Below, one piece after another: positions 1 through 8,042 of a stretch of 64,000 nucleotides of DNA. This DNA is from Thiofilum flexile DSM 14609. Lineage in GTDB: Bacteria; Pseudomonadota; Gammaproteobacteria; Thiotrichales; Thiotrichaceae. The position numbers and the translations under genes were made by a program. The stretch lies in contig NZ_KB904816.1 in assembly GCF_000380185.1 (NCBI RefSeq), positions 1-64,000 of the forward strand. The letters run 5' to 3'. A model generated the notes under the pieces. That model ran no database searches. It had not been told where the DNA came from and was given only the letters and a program-made list of their open reading frames with translations. Position 1 is the first letter of the stretch; each line of letters begins with the position of its first letter.

Positions 1-29
1 CAGGGCAATCGCTTGAAGTAAATCTATGA
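1..29 (+). CDS. 3' tail of a gene entering from the left edge (probable paralogue of the convergent gene)
   Basis: The frame beginning at base 3 reads GQSLEVNL and stops with TGA at 27-29. The minus-strand gene just to the right ends PGQSLESSY, so the two convergent genes share the tail residues PGQSLE and 17 identical bases. This is best explained as the end of a related gene lying mostly outside the window. Only eight residues are visible, so function cannot be judged, and a simple inverted repeat without coding meaning remains possible. Confidence 0.35.
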
Positions 30-148
30 TATTTCAGAAGTTAAGCATAATGGGAGATAGTAATCAGAGCAATTTTCCATGAAAAATTTACTTTTGACTT
101 TTTAACTATCTCAATTTAATCAATAACTTGATTCAAGCGATTGCCCTG
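1..148. repeat. 17-bp inverted repeat, arms at 1-17 and 132-148
   Basis: Bases 1-17 and 132-148 are exact reverse complements. Both arms lie in the last codons of convergent reading frames, so the repeat probably reflects homologous C-terminal codons. It could also allow recombination or form a long hairpin. The 114 bases between the arms are AT-rich with no other feature seen. Confidence 0.6.
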
Positions 149-584
149 GGGGCGGAATAACCTCTACTGGACGCGGCGGTACTACAGGTGTTGGAGGGTT
201 AACAGGATTAAGGCGTGGCGGTACGATCGTTATAGGGTGTAATGGAAAGGTTGCTGCTACAGTGTCTTTGGTCCACGTACTATTATTGCTCCATACAATG
301 GTTTTACCACTGGTATTAATGCGTCCAGTACAACACCCTGTATCATCGGTAAAATCAACAAAAATCAGCTGCTCGCCATCCTGAAATTTGTAAAACCTAC
401 CCCGAAAAGGCCCACGCCGTTTATGATCTACGTAAACCGTTAGGTGCGTCTTGCTTTGGGTAATTTGCTCGGAGCCATTATTCCAACTGCCATCAATAGG
501 AATAGGGGTATTCATAGTGCTCTCAGCCTGCACACAGGTTGAGGCATTCAGTAGGCCTAGCAATAGTAATAAAGCGACTTTCAT
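120..584 (-). CDS. Secreted protein with a proline-rich tail, unknown function
   Basis: The family is not recognised. The ATG at 584 is preceded seven bases upstream by AGGAG and opens with MKVALLLLLGLLNA followed by TCVQA, a typical Sec signal peptide, so this start is preferred over longer ones. The mature part of about 130 residues has a CC pair near the middle (DDTGCCTGRIN) and ends in a proline-rich stretch (NPPTPVVPPRPVEVIPPP). Proline-rich tails often form extended linkers in envelope or secreted proteins. It is last of three minus-strand secreted genes and begins about 30 bases after the preceding one ends, so co-transcription is likely. The tail matches that of the convergent gene at the window edge. 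Confidence 0.7.
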   Translation of the reverse strand: MKVALLLLLGLLNASTCVQAESTMNTPIPIDGSWNNGSEQITQSKTHLTVYVDHKRRGPFRGRFYKFQDGEQLIFVDFTDDTGCCTGRINTSGKTIVWSNNSTWTKDTVAATFPLHPITIVPPRLNPVNPPTPVVPPRPVEVIPPPGQSLESSY

Positions 585-612
585 AGCCATACTCCTAAGA
601 TAAACTGGGTTC

Positions 613-813
613 CTAAAGCGGATCACACACGATTTCTTTAGGGCATTTAGGTGGTTTAGGTTTAGTGGGCGGCGTTGGAGTGGGAGGCTGAACAGGTGGT
701 TGTACCACAGGAGGTTTAGGTGTTGGGGGTGGCGTGGTAGCTTTTTGCGCCACAGTGGGCATAGCTAAGGTTAGGCTAATAACACAGGCACTAAGTATAG
801 TGATGAGTTTCAT
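613..813 (-). CDS. Small secreted proline-rich protein
   Basis: A 66-residue protein with a clear signal peptide (MKLITILSACVISLTLA, cleavage likely after VAQ), leaving about 43 mature residues. More than a third of those are proline, in short PTP/PPT/PKPP repeats, and the chain ends CPKEIVCDPL with two cysteines that could form a small disulfide loop. AGGAG lies about eight bases before the ATG. It is flanked closely by two other secreted-protein genes on the same strand. No enzymatic fold is possible in this composition. A periplasmic or surface spacer is an inference. Confidence 0.65.
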   Translation of the reverse strand: MKLITILSACVISLTLAMPTVAQKATTPPPTPKPPVVQPPVQPPTPTPPTKPKPPKCPKEIVCDPL

Positions 814-844
814 AATAATAAGCTCCTAGTAAGGTGAAAATGGT

Positions 845-1390
845 TTAAAATCCCAGTTTCTTTTTGTCCGCAATACGCACATTGCCTGCTGGGAGTGGCA
901 GGCTCAAAACATCACCCGTCCAACATAAGTTGACACCATATGCCCGCCTGCAACCTACAATCGTGCCGACATTATTACTAAGTGTCATAGGCTCATTGAG
1001 TTGAACTTGACCATTAGTACATCCAAAGTGCCAAATATAAAAACCGCTATTGCGGGTACGTGTGGATAGGTCAATACCAAAGTTTTGCCGCTCATTAATC
1101 AGGTATTCTTTTTCAATGAACAGGGCAAACGGCTCATTACACTTTAACGGCTGGTCACCGCCCTGAGGTCGCTCAATGCGTGCAAAGTTATTCGGCTCAC
1201 TAGTCCAAGTGAGATTGACACCATCGCGATCTTTGTAGCGTAGGCAACCTTTTTGATCGAGGCTACATAAACTGAAACGTTGTCCATCTATAATCGGCCC
1301 ATTGCCCCGAATAACCCAATCTTCGGGATTACCCGCTAAAACGGTCTGTGTAAGCAATAGAGAGGCGGCAGTCAGAACAAGTGTACGCAT
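845..1390 (-). CDS. Secreted cysteine-containing protein, unknown function
   Basis: The family is not recognised. The ATG at 1390 has AGGAG at the right distance and gives MRTLVLTAASLLLTQTVLAG, a clean signal peptide. The longer frame from 1423 would put 11 extra residues before it. The mature chain of about 160 residues has cysteines in C-LDQKG-C and CRRAYGVNLC spacings, suggesting disulfides and a periplasmic or extracellular location. Tryptophans and glycines are frequent, as in small beta-rich lectin-like folds, but no such motif can be claimed. It is the first gene of a three-gene minus-strand run encoding secreted proteins. Confidence 0.65.
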   Translation of the reverse strand: MRTLVLTAASLLLTQTVLAGNPEDWVIRGNGPIIDGQRFSLCSLDQKGCLRYKDRDGVNLTWTSEPNNFARIERPQGGDQPLKCNEPFALFIEKEYLINERQNFGIDLSTRTRNSGFYIWHFGCTNGQVQLNEPMTLSNNVGTIVGCRRAYGVNLCWTGDVLSLPLPAGNVRIADKKKLGF

Positions 1391-1760
1391 AATTGCTCTC
1401 CTAGAAACGTTGCTAATTAGCATTAAGTACTGCTGGTATTTGAGGTTTTAGTATGGCTAAGCAGACGATTTTTTGTCCTGAAATAGTTACGAAAAATAGA
1501 CGAAATTTGAGCATAAAAGATGCGCTAAAACTTAAAAACTTAGCGTTTATCAGTCGATATTTTTAGGGCTAAAATCAAGCGTGTGTAAAGTTTTACTCAC
1601 GTATGGAAGCTGAGGATGGTAGTGTGGGTTCTGACTTTATGGGCATGTATACCCAAGTCATGTTGCAATAATTTTTGGTGTACTAACTCAAACTTAATCT
1701 GACAGACATAGGTTTAAAGACTTGACTCTGCCTGTTCGGAGATATTGTCTGGTCTTTTCC
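1391..1760. other. Intergenic region, no gene seen
   Basis: This AT-rich stretch lies upstream of the minus-strand secreted-protein run and downstream of the cupin gene. No coding frame with a ribosome site or recognisable product was found on either strand. It presumably carries the promoter of the secreted run near 1400-1450, but no convincing -35/-10 pair could be fixed by eye. Confidence 0.5.
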
Positions 1761-2090
1761 TCAATCAATAACGAAAAGCTTAGCACCTTGCTGGGTTGAT
1801 GACCGATGCGGTTCGGCATTATCAGCTACTTGATAGCTCATGCCGGGTCGAAGAATAAATGTGCGCCCATCTTTAAGTTCGGTGTGTAATTCACCTTCGA
1901 GACAGAGCAAAATATGACCCTTTGAACACCAATGATCTGCTACATAGCCTGCCGAATACTCGACCATTCTGACCCGTATTTCACCGAACTGGCAGGTGCG
2001 CCAATACGCAACACCACTTTCTCCTTTGTGCTCAGTTGGGGTGATTTTTGCCCAATCGGTTGTACCAAAGGGCAATTGGTTGATTTTCAT
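1761..2090 (-). CDS. DHCW-motif cupin-fold protein
   Basis: A 109-residue single-domain cupin. The central segment VADHWCSKGHILLCLEGEL carries the DHxC/W signature of the small DHCW-type cupins, followed by a second strand pair with LRPGMSYQVAD and a late histidine (EPHRSS). Cupins of this size bind a metal in a beta-barrel, and no substrate can be inferred. The gene lies after a truncated tautomerase and an NTF2-like gene on the same strand, a set typical of small accessory enzymes. Length fits a complete gene, and the ATG at 2090 has AAGGAAG a short distance upstream. Confidence 0.8.
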   Translation of the reverse strand: MKINQLPFGTTDWAKITPTEHKGESGVAYWRTCQFGEIRVRMVEYSAGYVADHWCSKGHILLCLEGELHTELKDGRTFILRPGMSYQVADNAEPHRSSTQQGAKLFVID

Positions 2091-2161
2091 ATCTGTATCT
2101 TCCTTGTGACTTAATGTCTATACATTGACTTTGTACTTAAGGTCATTAGCCTCGTCACCAG

Positions 2162-2278
2162 TTACGCTCGCTTGTCTTCGGGCATACCCAGCACAGACAT
2201 CATGCACAAGTGAATAACCTCTGATAGCTGAGCCTTAATGGGATTTAATCGCTCTCTAATACCGTAAACAACAATCAT
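2162..2278 (-). pseudogene. Truncated tautomerase-family gene (N-terminal remnant)
   Basis: The frame starts at ATG 2278 behind AAAGGAA and reads MIVVYGIRERLNPIKAQLSE, continuing through a helix ending VLGMPEDKRA, where TAA stops it after 38 residues. This matches the first third of tautomerase-superfamily proteins, whose chains normally run to about 125 residues and continue after the PEDKR motif with the beta strands of the barrel. No continuation was found in other frames downstream, so the gene appears cut by a deletion or rearrangement at about 2160. Family members in this class normally begin with a catalytic proline after Met, which is also absent here. Confidence 0.6.
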
Positions 2279-2351
2279 TTGTGATTCCTTTGATGTGTAA
2301 TACTTAAATCTTGATAATTAACCGAGTGATTTTAAGAAAATCCATGCCAAA

Positions 2352-2747
2352 TCAAATAAAATTTTCAAAGCAATCATAATTCCTTTGTTTCAAAATCAAA
2401 TCGTCTTCAAACTCATAGAACTGTGCAAACTGAGCTGACATCGTATCACCTGCCACCTTTTTCCCTATGGGGATAGCTAAAACACCTGTCCAAGCGGCTT
2501 CTATCACGACCACATTACCAAACTCATAGGATTTTAGAATCTCATAGTGTTGGCTAGTTAGAACCTTTTTCCCTTGTTCAGCCGCAGTGATTAATTCCTC
2601 TGTGTTGCGATCAACTTTCACTTTGGTCAGGAGATTGGGAAACTCTGTTTGTATGGCTTGTGGGTGATAAAACTCGCGTAATGATTCGGGTGAACCTCCC
2701 TCTGAGAGAACCCGAAGAAATTTAACGACGATATTAAGCTTTGACAT
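2352..2747 (-). CDS. NTF2-like (SnoaL-type) protein
   Basis: A 131-residue protein with the layout of small NTF2-like proteins. A long first helix (LNIVVKFLRVLSEGG) is followed by FYHPQAIQTEFPN, where the strand after the first helix carries the usual H/D-rich entrance. A helix and then the long curved strands follow, ending QFAQFYEFEDDLILKQRNYD. Such proteins are cone-shaped alpha+beta barrels that act as isomerases, dehydratases or ligand binders. The family alone gives no substrate. It sits upstream of the tautomerase remnant and cupin in the same direction. Confidence 0.75.
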   Translation of the reverse strand: MSKLNIVVKFLRVLSEGGSPESLREFYHPQAIQTEFPNLLTKVKVDRNTEELITAAEQGKKVLTSQHYEILKSYEFGNVVVIEAAWTGVLAIPIGKKVAGDTMSAQFAQFYEFEDDLILKQRNYDCFENFI

Positions 2748-2791
2748 ACTTCATTTCCCTTCGAGAGAACTAAAATGGGTAGTGGATTAGG

Positions 2792-3169
2792 TTATAGCTT
2801 GCTATTTTGACAACCAGAGCTAACACACTCTCGATAACGATCTTGCAGGAACTGTGCGCGGCTAATTGTGACTCTGGTGGCACAATCTAAATTTATAAAA
2901 AAACCGTCGCTATCACGTCGGCTACAACTGGAATTGCGCTCTTCTATCCATGCCCGTTGGCCTTTCTTTAAAGCCGAGCTACCTTTGGCATCCAGCTTGG
3001 CAATCAATTTTTTATAGTTCACGTTTAACTCGGCATCCGCCTCTTGATAGACCTTGTTCAGGCAATACAGGCCATCAAAGTCATTTTTGGGAATATCACA
3101 AGCGGAATTAGCAAAGGCTGAGGTTGCAAACAGAAATGTGCTAAGCGTTAAGAGTAGTTTCATTTTCAT
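2792..3169 (-). CDS. LprI-like (DUF1311) secreted protein
   Basis: The signal peptide MKMKLLLTLSTFLFATSAFA is followed by a mature domain of about 104 residues. The core has the LprI/DUF1311 pattern: C near the start, a first helix with LNKVYQEADAELNVNYKKL, the central QRAWIEERNSSC segment, and late cysteines (DCATR, RYREC, SSGC). Proteins of this class occur in the periplasm, and some mycobacterial members inhibit lysozyme, but many have no known role. Six conserved-looking cysteines suggest disulfides. The gene is complete, with its ATG at 3169 behind a GGGAGAATG context. Confidence 0.8.
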   Translation of the reverse strand: MKMKLLLTLSTFLFATSAFANSACDIPKNDFDGLYCLNKVYQEADAELNVNYKKLIAKLDAKGSSALKKGQRAWIEERNSSCSRRDSDGFFINLDCATRVTISRAQFLQDRYRECVSSGCQNSKL

Positions 3170-3306
3170 TCTCCCGGCTAAAATTTAATATTACTAGTAT
3201 TTTTACTGTTCGTAAATAACTCAAGAAAATTTACCTAGTTATTTTATTCAGATATCGCTTAAGATTTTTATAAGAATTTAGTTGTATTCCACGAAAGTTA
3301 TCTTTC

Positions 3307-3315
3307 TGCTATAAT
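3307..3315 (+). promoter_or_regulatory. Extended -10 promoter element
   Basis: TGCTATAAT is an exact extended -10 consensus (TGnTATAAT), placed about 40 bases before the ATG of the secreted-protein gene at 3355. No matching -35 hexamer at 17 bases was seen, which extended -10 promoters do not need. Confidence 0.5.
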
Positions 3316-3354
3316 GTTAGCCTCAATAAGTTATAAAAGGGGCTAAGTATCGAT

Positions 3355-4053
3355 ATGATTAAAATTATTTTATTGGCGGCACTATTATTATTTTCACCTT
3401 GGGCTGTTGGTGATGAGTGTAAGAGTAATGCACCTAAACTATGTAATCCATTTAAAAATTGGCTACAACGGGAAAGAGGAAAAATTCCTCGTATAAAAGT
3501 AATACCTCCTACTAGTGAGTATGCTAAATACTTACGTTCAAATGGTGCTGTTATTAATCCCCTCAGAGTTATTGAGTTCCCCGGCTCACTAGGTCCTAGC
3601 TCATTCAATCCTATTGTATTTGAAGATAGGAGTATTGCTTTAAATAACCCCCTTAAAGCAAAGTTGATCCTGCTAGAAAAACAAAAAGTCTGTGTAGCTT
3701 TGGTTTTAACGAATACTAGTAAGCATGATATTTATATAACCCGCATACAAGTACCACAACAAGGCGCTAGACCCATACCGAACTTTATACTGCTGTCGAC
3801 TGGCAAGCCCTATAACTATAATGGGCCTTTAGATATGCGTAAGGCCTTTACTAAAGAGGATTATCTAAAAATACCTACTCAACAAGATAATGTAACGTTT
3901 CACTGTTTAGCCGATTATTTTAAGTTAGATAGTCCACTAAAATCTATTCAATATGTGGGGCTAAATACTATTTATAAAGCTAGTAAAAACCCCAATCTTA
4001 TGATCAAAGTAGGAGAGCAAAGAGTCGTATCAAATTCGGTTTTATTAAAATAA
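3355..4053 (+). CDS. Secreted protein, unknown function
   Basis: The family is not recognised. MIKIILLAALLLFSPWAVGD is a Sec signal peptide with cleavage after AVG or nearby, leaving about 213 residues. The middle section (ILLEKQKVCVALVLTNTS..HDIYITRIQVP) looks like an immunoglobulin-like beta sandwich strand pattern, as in periplasmic DUF-type proteins, but this is only a visual impression. Two cysteines lie near the N-terminus (DECKSNAPKLC) and two later. AAAGGGG precedes the ATG by about twelve bases. It stands alone, with an extended -10 promoter upstream and a hairpin downstream. Confidence 0.65.
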   Translation: MIKIILLAALLLFSPWAVGDECKSNAPKLCNPFKNWLQRERGKIPRIKVIPPTSEYAKYLRSNGAVINPLRVIEFPGSLGPSSFNPIVFEDRSIALNNPLKAKLILLEKQKVCVALVLTNTSKHDIYITRIQVPQQGARPIPNFILLSTGKPYNYNGPLDMRKAFTKEDYLKIPTQQDNVTFHCLADYFKLDSPLKSIQYVGLNTIYKASKNPNLMIKVGEQRVVSNSVLLK

Positions 4054-4071
4054 TCTAGTCTTGTAAAGCAA

Positions 4072-4098
4072 ACAGGGTGGCAAAAGTTGCCACCTTGT
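4072..4098. terminator. Hairpin between convergent genes, possible bidirectional terminator
   Basis: A 12-bp stem (ACAGGGTGGCAA with TTGCCACCTTGT, one G.T pair) encloses a three-base loop. It lies 20 bases after the stop of the secreted-protein gene and 25 bases beyond the stop of dbpA on the other strand. The T-run is weak on both sides, so the terminator role is likely but unproven. Confidence 0.6.
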
Positions 4099-4122
4099 AA
4101 TGTGCTAGCCTATAAGGTTTAT

Positions 4123-5502
4123 CTAGTTTAATTGCCAAACCCGATATTTCTTTCCTTTAATCTTGCTTTGGCTCAATTGATTTAAGGCCGCTTTAGCTAA
4201 AGGGCGGGCAATCGCTACATAAGCCGTTTGATCTAAAATATCAATTTTCCCCACCGCCTTACCATCAATGCCCTTTTCTCCGGTGAGTGCCCCTAATATA
4301 TCGCCTGCGCGTAATTTATCTTTACGTCCGCCTAAAATACAGAGGGTCACAAAAGGAGCTGCCATAGGCTTGGTGGGTTTATGTTCTAGAGCGTGAATAG
4401 ACTCGGTTTCTAAGGGCGTATTTTGTAATTCTTCTAAATCAATTAATTTAACACGTTCGCTTTCGGTTAATAGATTAAGGGCTAAACCTTCCCGTCCGGC
4501 GCGTCCGGTGCGTCCAATACGGTGAATATAGACATCCGGATTTTGCGGTAATTCGTAATTAATCACACACGGCAAATCTTCAATATCTAACCCGCGTGCA
4601 GCCACATCGGTGGCGACTAATAATTGACAACTTTGGTGTTTGAATTGAATCAGAACCTCATCACGTTCACGTTGTTCGAGTTCACCGTGTAAGGCTCTGA
4701 TACTGAAACCGGCTTGTTTTAAATACTCAGTCACTTCGCGCACCCCGACTTTCATATTGCAGAAAATCACGGCAGAACGTGGCTGAAAGGCGTGTAATAC
4801 GTGCTCTAAAGCCTCTAAACGCTGCTCTTTGCTACAAATAAAGGAGCGTTGTTCGATCACCTGAGCGGTATGGACGGACTCGACTTTAACCTCAATCGGG
4901 CGATTTTGAAATTCAGCACTCAGCGCTCGAATATCATCGGGATAGGTCGCTGAAAAGAGCAAGGTTTGGCGATTTTTGGGGGTATGGTGCAGGATAGCAT
5001 CAATATCTTCTTGAAAGCCCATTTCTAACATACGATCGGCTTCGTCTAGCACTAGCGTATGCACGCGCCTTAAATCTAACGTGCCTTTGCCTAAATGATC
5101 GTGAATTCGTCCCGGCGTTCCGACTACAATATGCGCCCCATGTTGTAAGGAGGCGGCCTGAGGGGGCAGCGGTTGCCCACCAAATAAGGTCACGACTTTA
5201 ATATTGGGTAAATGTTTAGCTAAGCGGCGAATTTCATTAGCCACTTGAGTACTTAATTCGCGGGTTGGGCAGAGCACTAAGCCTTGCACATGAAACTGCT
5301 GGGCTTCGAGTTTGTGTAATAAAGTGAGCGCAAACACCGCCGTTTTACCACTGCCGGTTTTGGCTTGAGCAATCAGATCGAAGCCTTTGAGTGCGGGGGG
5401 CAGTGCTTCGGCTTGAATCGGAGTCATGGTGTTGTAACCGAGACTGGCAAGGTTTTCAAGTTGGGGGGTAGGTAACTGGAGTGCGGTAAAAGCGGACGAC
5501 AT
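4123..5502 (-). CDS. dbpA: ATP-dependent RNA helicase DbpA
   Basis: A 459-residue DEAD-box helicase. The order is the Q motif around residues 20-30, motif I AKTGSGKT (47-54), PTREL (80-83), GTPGR (128-132), DEAD (153-156), SAT (184-186) and motif VI HRIGRTGRAGR near 330. A C-terminal domain of about 75 residues matches the DbpA RNA-binding domain (CILGGRKDKLRAGDILGAL, then YVAIARPLAK). That domain separates DbpA from RhlE, SrmB and other DEAD-box proteins. DbpA binds hairpin 92 of 23S rRNA and acts in 50S subunit assembly. The length equals that of the E. coli protein. It is divergent from the ATP-grasp gene, with only 63 bases between the starts. Confidence 0.93.
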   Translation of the reverse strand: MSSAFTALQLPTPQLENLASLGYNTMTPIQAEALPPALKGFDLIAQAKTGSGKTAVFALTLLHKLEAQQFHVQGLVLCPTRELSTQVANEIRRLAKHLPNIKVVTLFGGQPLPPQAASLQHGAHIVVGTPGRIHDHLGKGTLDLRRVHTLVLDEADRMLEMGFQEDIDAILHHTPKNRQTLLFSATYPDDIRALSAEFQNRPIEVKVESVHTAQVIEQRSFICSKEQRLEALEHVLHAFQPRSAVIFCNMKVGVREVTEYLKQAGFSIRALHGELEQRERDEVLIQFKHQSCQLLVATDVAARGLDIEDLPCVINYELPQNPDVYIHRIGRTGRAGREGLALNLLTESERVKLIDLEELQNTPLETESIHALEHKPTKPMAAPFVTLCILGGRKDKLRAGDILGALTGEKGIDGKAVGKIDILDQTAYVAIARPLAKAALNQLSQSKIKGKKYRVWQLN

Positions 5503-5530
5503 AATCAGGCTCTGGGCTAATGAAGGGCGC

Positions 5531-5536
5531 TATAAT
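5531..5536 (+). promoter_or_regulatory. Candidate -10 box for the ATP-grasp gene
   Basis: An exact TATAAT lies 30 bases before the ATG at 5566, in the short divergent gap with dbpA, followed by an AAAAAGGA ribosome site. No good -35 hexamer is visible. Confidence 0.4.
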
Positions 5537-5565
5537 AGCAGCAAATTGTTAAAAAGGATGATTCC

Positions 5566-6621
5566 ATGCGTATTTGGTTTAATAAAACCTTTTCTAGTAT
5601 TAGTTCAGTATTAATGTGTTTACGCCAAGCGGTCGATATTGAGCCAATTACCACCATTGTTACCCACACCAATACAGCGGCTCCGGCTTTTTTAGTGGCA
5701 GATGAATATGCAGTGGAGCCTAAGGGGTTAATGGGGGAGGCGTACCTCAAGTGGTGTTTGCAATTTTGTGAAGAGCAGGCCATTGATGTGTTTTGGGTGG
5801 CTAAAGAGGCGCGTTTTTTGGGGGGACAGCGTGATAAATTCGCGGCAATAGGGACACAACTGTTGCTAGTAGCAGAGCCTGAGGTATTAGCCTTATTAGG
5901 TCGCAAAGGTGATTTTTATCGTACCTTACCGCCTGAGGTCGCCCTCGTGATGGACAATATCGCGGTCCATAATAAAACCGAATTTGATCAGGCCGTTGCT
6001 ACCTTGTCACAACAGCATAAAAGCTTATGCATTAAACCTTCGGTATCAGTATTTGGTTTAGGGTTTCGGGTGCTAGATACTAAGCGCGATAGCATTACCC
6101 ATTTAGTCAAAGGGGTGGAGTATGAAATTCCCTTGAGTGAATTGCGAGCTGGTATGGAGAATACGCCCGAATTCCCTGAAATGCTCGTGATGGAAAACCT
6201 ACGTGGGTACGAGTGGAGCGTGGACTGTGCCGGAGATAATGGGCAGTTATTGTGCGCCATTCAGCGCCGGAAACTCGCCGCGGGGTTAGGGCAATTAATT
6301 GATAATAATGCCGAGATTCAAGGCATGGTAGAGCGCTTGACCCAACATTTTAAGCTCAATGGGATTTTTAATATTCAATTCAAACTCGGTGCTAATGGCC
6401 CGCGTTTATTAGAGATCAATACGCGTCCTTCGGGCGGTTTTGGCATGGCCTGTTTAGCGGGGGTGAATCTCGCACAGTTAGTCGTGCAAGCGCTGCAGGG
6501 TAAAGCATTAAGTATGGCTCCACTGCAATACGGTTTACGGGTAGGGGAAATGAGTATGCCAGTGATTTTAGGTAGAAATGATCAGGATACGACGGTAGAG
6601 ATAGAAGATTTAGAGAGTTAA
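5566..6621 (+). CDS. ATP-grasp domain enzyme, substrate unknown
   Basis: A 351-residue protein with ATP-grasp architecture. The N-terminal alpha/beta pre-ATP domain runs to about residue 125. A nucleotide-binding lobe follows, with CIKPSVSVFGLGFRVLD (the lysine strand and glycine loop) and EMLVMENLRGYEWSVDC. The C-terminal lobe carries the Mg-ATP acidic strand, RLLEINTRPSGGFGMACLAG. ATP-grasp enzymes ligate a carboxylate to an amine or thiol through an acyl phosphate. The substrate is not evident. ATP-grasp proteins are recurrent partners of TerD-family gene sets, and a ter cluster begins 3.9 kb downstream, but the IS and secreted genes between make a direct link speculative. Confidence 0.8.
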   Translation: MRIWFNKTFSSISSVLMCLRQAVDIEPITTIVTHTNTAAPAFLVADEYAVEPKGLMGEAYLKWCLQFCEEQAIDVFWVAKEARFLGGQRDKFAAIGTQLLLVAEPEVLALLGRKGDFYRTLPPEVALVMDNIAVHNKTEFDQAVATLSQQHKSLCIKPSVSVFGLGFRVLDTKRDSITHLVKGVEYEIPLSELRAGMENTPEFPEMLVMENLRGYEWSVDCAGDNGQLLCAIQRRKLAAGLGQLIDNNAEIQGMVERLTQHFKLNGIFNIQFKLGANGPRLLEINTRPSGGFGMACLAGVNLAQLVVQALQGKALSMAPLQYGLRVGEMSMPVILGRNDQDTTVEIEDLES

Positions 6622-7193
6622 TTGGCTTTATTAGCTCAAACTAATCTGAAAAATCATAGAGTTAAATAAATACTTCTGTTAGTTCAGAGGTGGTATCTAG
6701 TTATATAAATAACAAGCCTATCTATTTCTCCTTGGCCTCGAACTTCTAGTCTTTCCTAGTCTGCCAAGGGGACTTCTTATAAAAAACGCCATGAGTTGAG
6801 TGACTTATCCATGCTGTAAAATTTCAATTTAAGTATCGATTTAGGTCATGTAGAGCTTAGGCTAAAGTGTAGTCTTATAGTATTTTTATCTTTATGAAAT
6901 GATATAGTTATCATTAGCTTGTCATCAATCTTATGTCGTGATAATCCAGAGATTACCTTACTAATAAAGTCAACTTATCTAGATCGTACCCTTTATGGTG
7001 ATAAGCTTGTAAGAGTTACTAATGCCTACCTAGTGATTTCTGTACTTGAAAAATAATATTTTAAATTTTTTAAAAAATACTTTTAGTATAAAAAATATAC
7101 TCGTATACTTACATATGAATATACCTGATGTAACTAATAAGGGTACTTTTCATGTGAATGTAATTTCAATTATTTACTCTTGAGGTGATGACC
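6622..7193. other. AT-rich intergenic region, no gene seen
   Basis: There are 572 bases between the ATP-grasp gene and a secreted protein. No frame with a ribosome site and plausible product was found. A short inverted pair, CCTTGGC near 6732 and GCCAAGG near 6763, brackets about 25 bases. AT content rises towards the right and continues into the next gene, suggesting the edge of acquired DNA. Confidence 0.45.
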
Positions 7194-8042
7194 ATGAGGA
7201 AAAAAGCTAATGCTTTAGTTTTTGCTGTTTGTTTTGCCAGTAGTATAGCTGGTTATGCTGCTACACAGGATCAAGAAGTTGTAGAGGTTGAAGCAGCATC
7301 GATAGAAAGTCTTAATGACCTTGCTATCGATGACTATCCTATTAAGACTGATCCATTAAAACTAGGGGCGGCTAAAGATGTCAATGAGGCATTAAAATCA
7401 ACCCAAGTTTCGGAGGATGATTTAAAGAAGTATAATAGCCAGAAACTCATTAAATTGGCTGTTTCTTATCCTGGTGCATTTATGTATCTGGCTTCTAACT
7501 CACCTCAGCAAGGTATTGATACTTTTGTGAAAACAAGTAGTATGGTTCAGGAGTTATATTCGAGAAAAGATGCTCCGAAGGAGCTTTTGAAATTCTATAG
7601 CCGGTTTGATCACAAATTGAGTACTTCTAATTTAAGTGAAGATAAAAAGAATAAGGTTATCATCAAGTTAGTAAATTTAACCAATATTATTGGTCAATAT
7701 GAGGTTTTGGATCAATTGACTGATAGTCAAATTAAAAAACTGATTGATATTTCATATAAAAACTTAGTTGATATGAATGATGTGAGCCAAGAAAAGTATT
7801 TTGATGATATAGCCAAAGGTAGCAATGCATTACTTTTGCTGAGAGCGATGGTTAAAAAGAGCCCTGATATTGTAAATAATTTAACACAAGACTCAAAGAG
7901 TTTTTTAAAAACAGGTGGGCAATTTAATTCATTAATAAATAATGAAATTATTAATATAGCACAAATAGACATTATCTATAAAAATAATATATTAAAAATA
8001 AACTTTCCTGTTAATAGACATGATGACGGTGAGCCGTTCTAA
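7194..8042 (+). CDS. Secreted helical protein with IS-clipped C-terminus
   Basis: The ATG at 7194 (MRKKANALVFAV) follows a GAGGTG ribosome site by six bases. A GTG and an ATG slightly upstream are less well placed. A signal peptide ending at GYAA leaves about 260 residues, lysine- and leucine-rich and predicted mostly helical, with an acidic start (QEVVEVEAASIE). No family is recognised. The frame runs directly into the insertion-sequence region: the last dozen or more codons, ending NRHDDGEPF, overlap the antisense end of the transposase frame. The original C-terminus is therefore probably lost. The codons are very AT-rich compared with dbpA or the ter genes, a sign of acquisition. Confidence 0.6.
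   Translation: MRKKANALVFAVCFASSIAGYAATQDQEVVEVEAASIESLNDLAIDDYPIKTDPLKLGAAKDVNEALKSTQVSEDDLKKYNSQKLIKLAVSYPGAFMYLASNSPQQGIDTFVKTSSMVQELYSRKDAPKELLKFYSRFDHKLSTSNLSEDKKNKVIIKLVNLTNIIGQYEVLDQLTDSQIKKLIDISYKNLVDMNDVSQEKYFDDIAKGSNALLLLRAMVKKSPDIVNNLTQDSKSFLKTGGQFNSLINNEIINIAQIDIIYKNNILKINFPVNRHDDGEPF

Noticed and set aside
6622-7193. Hidden small gene or tRNA in the AT-rich gap
   Set aside because: No frame with a ribosome site or cloverleaf pattern was found on either strand.
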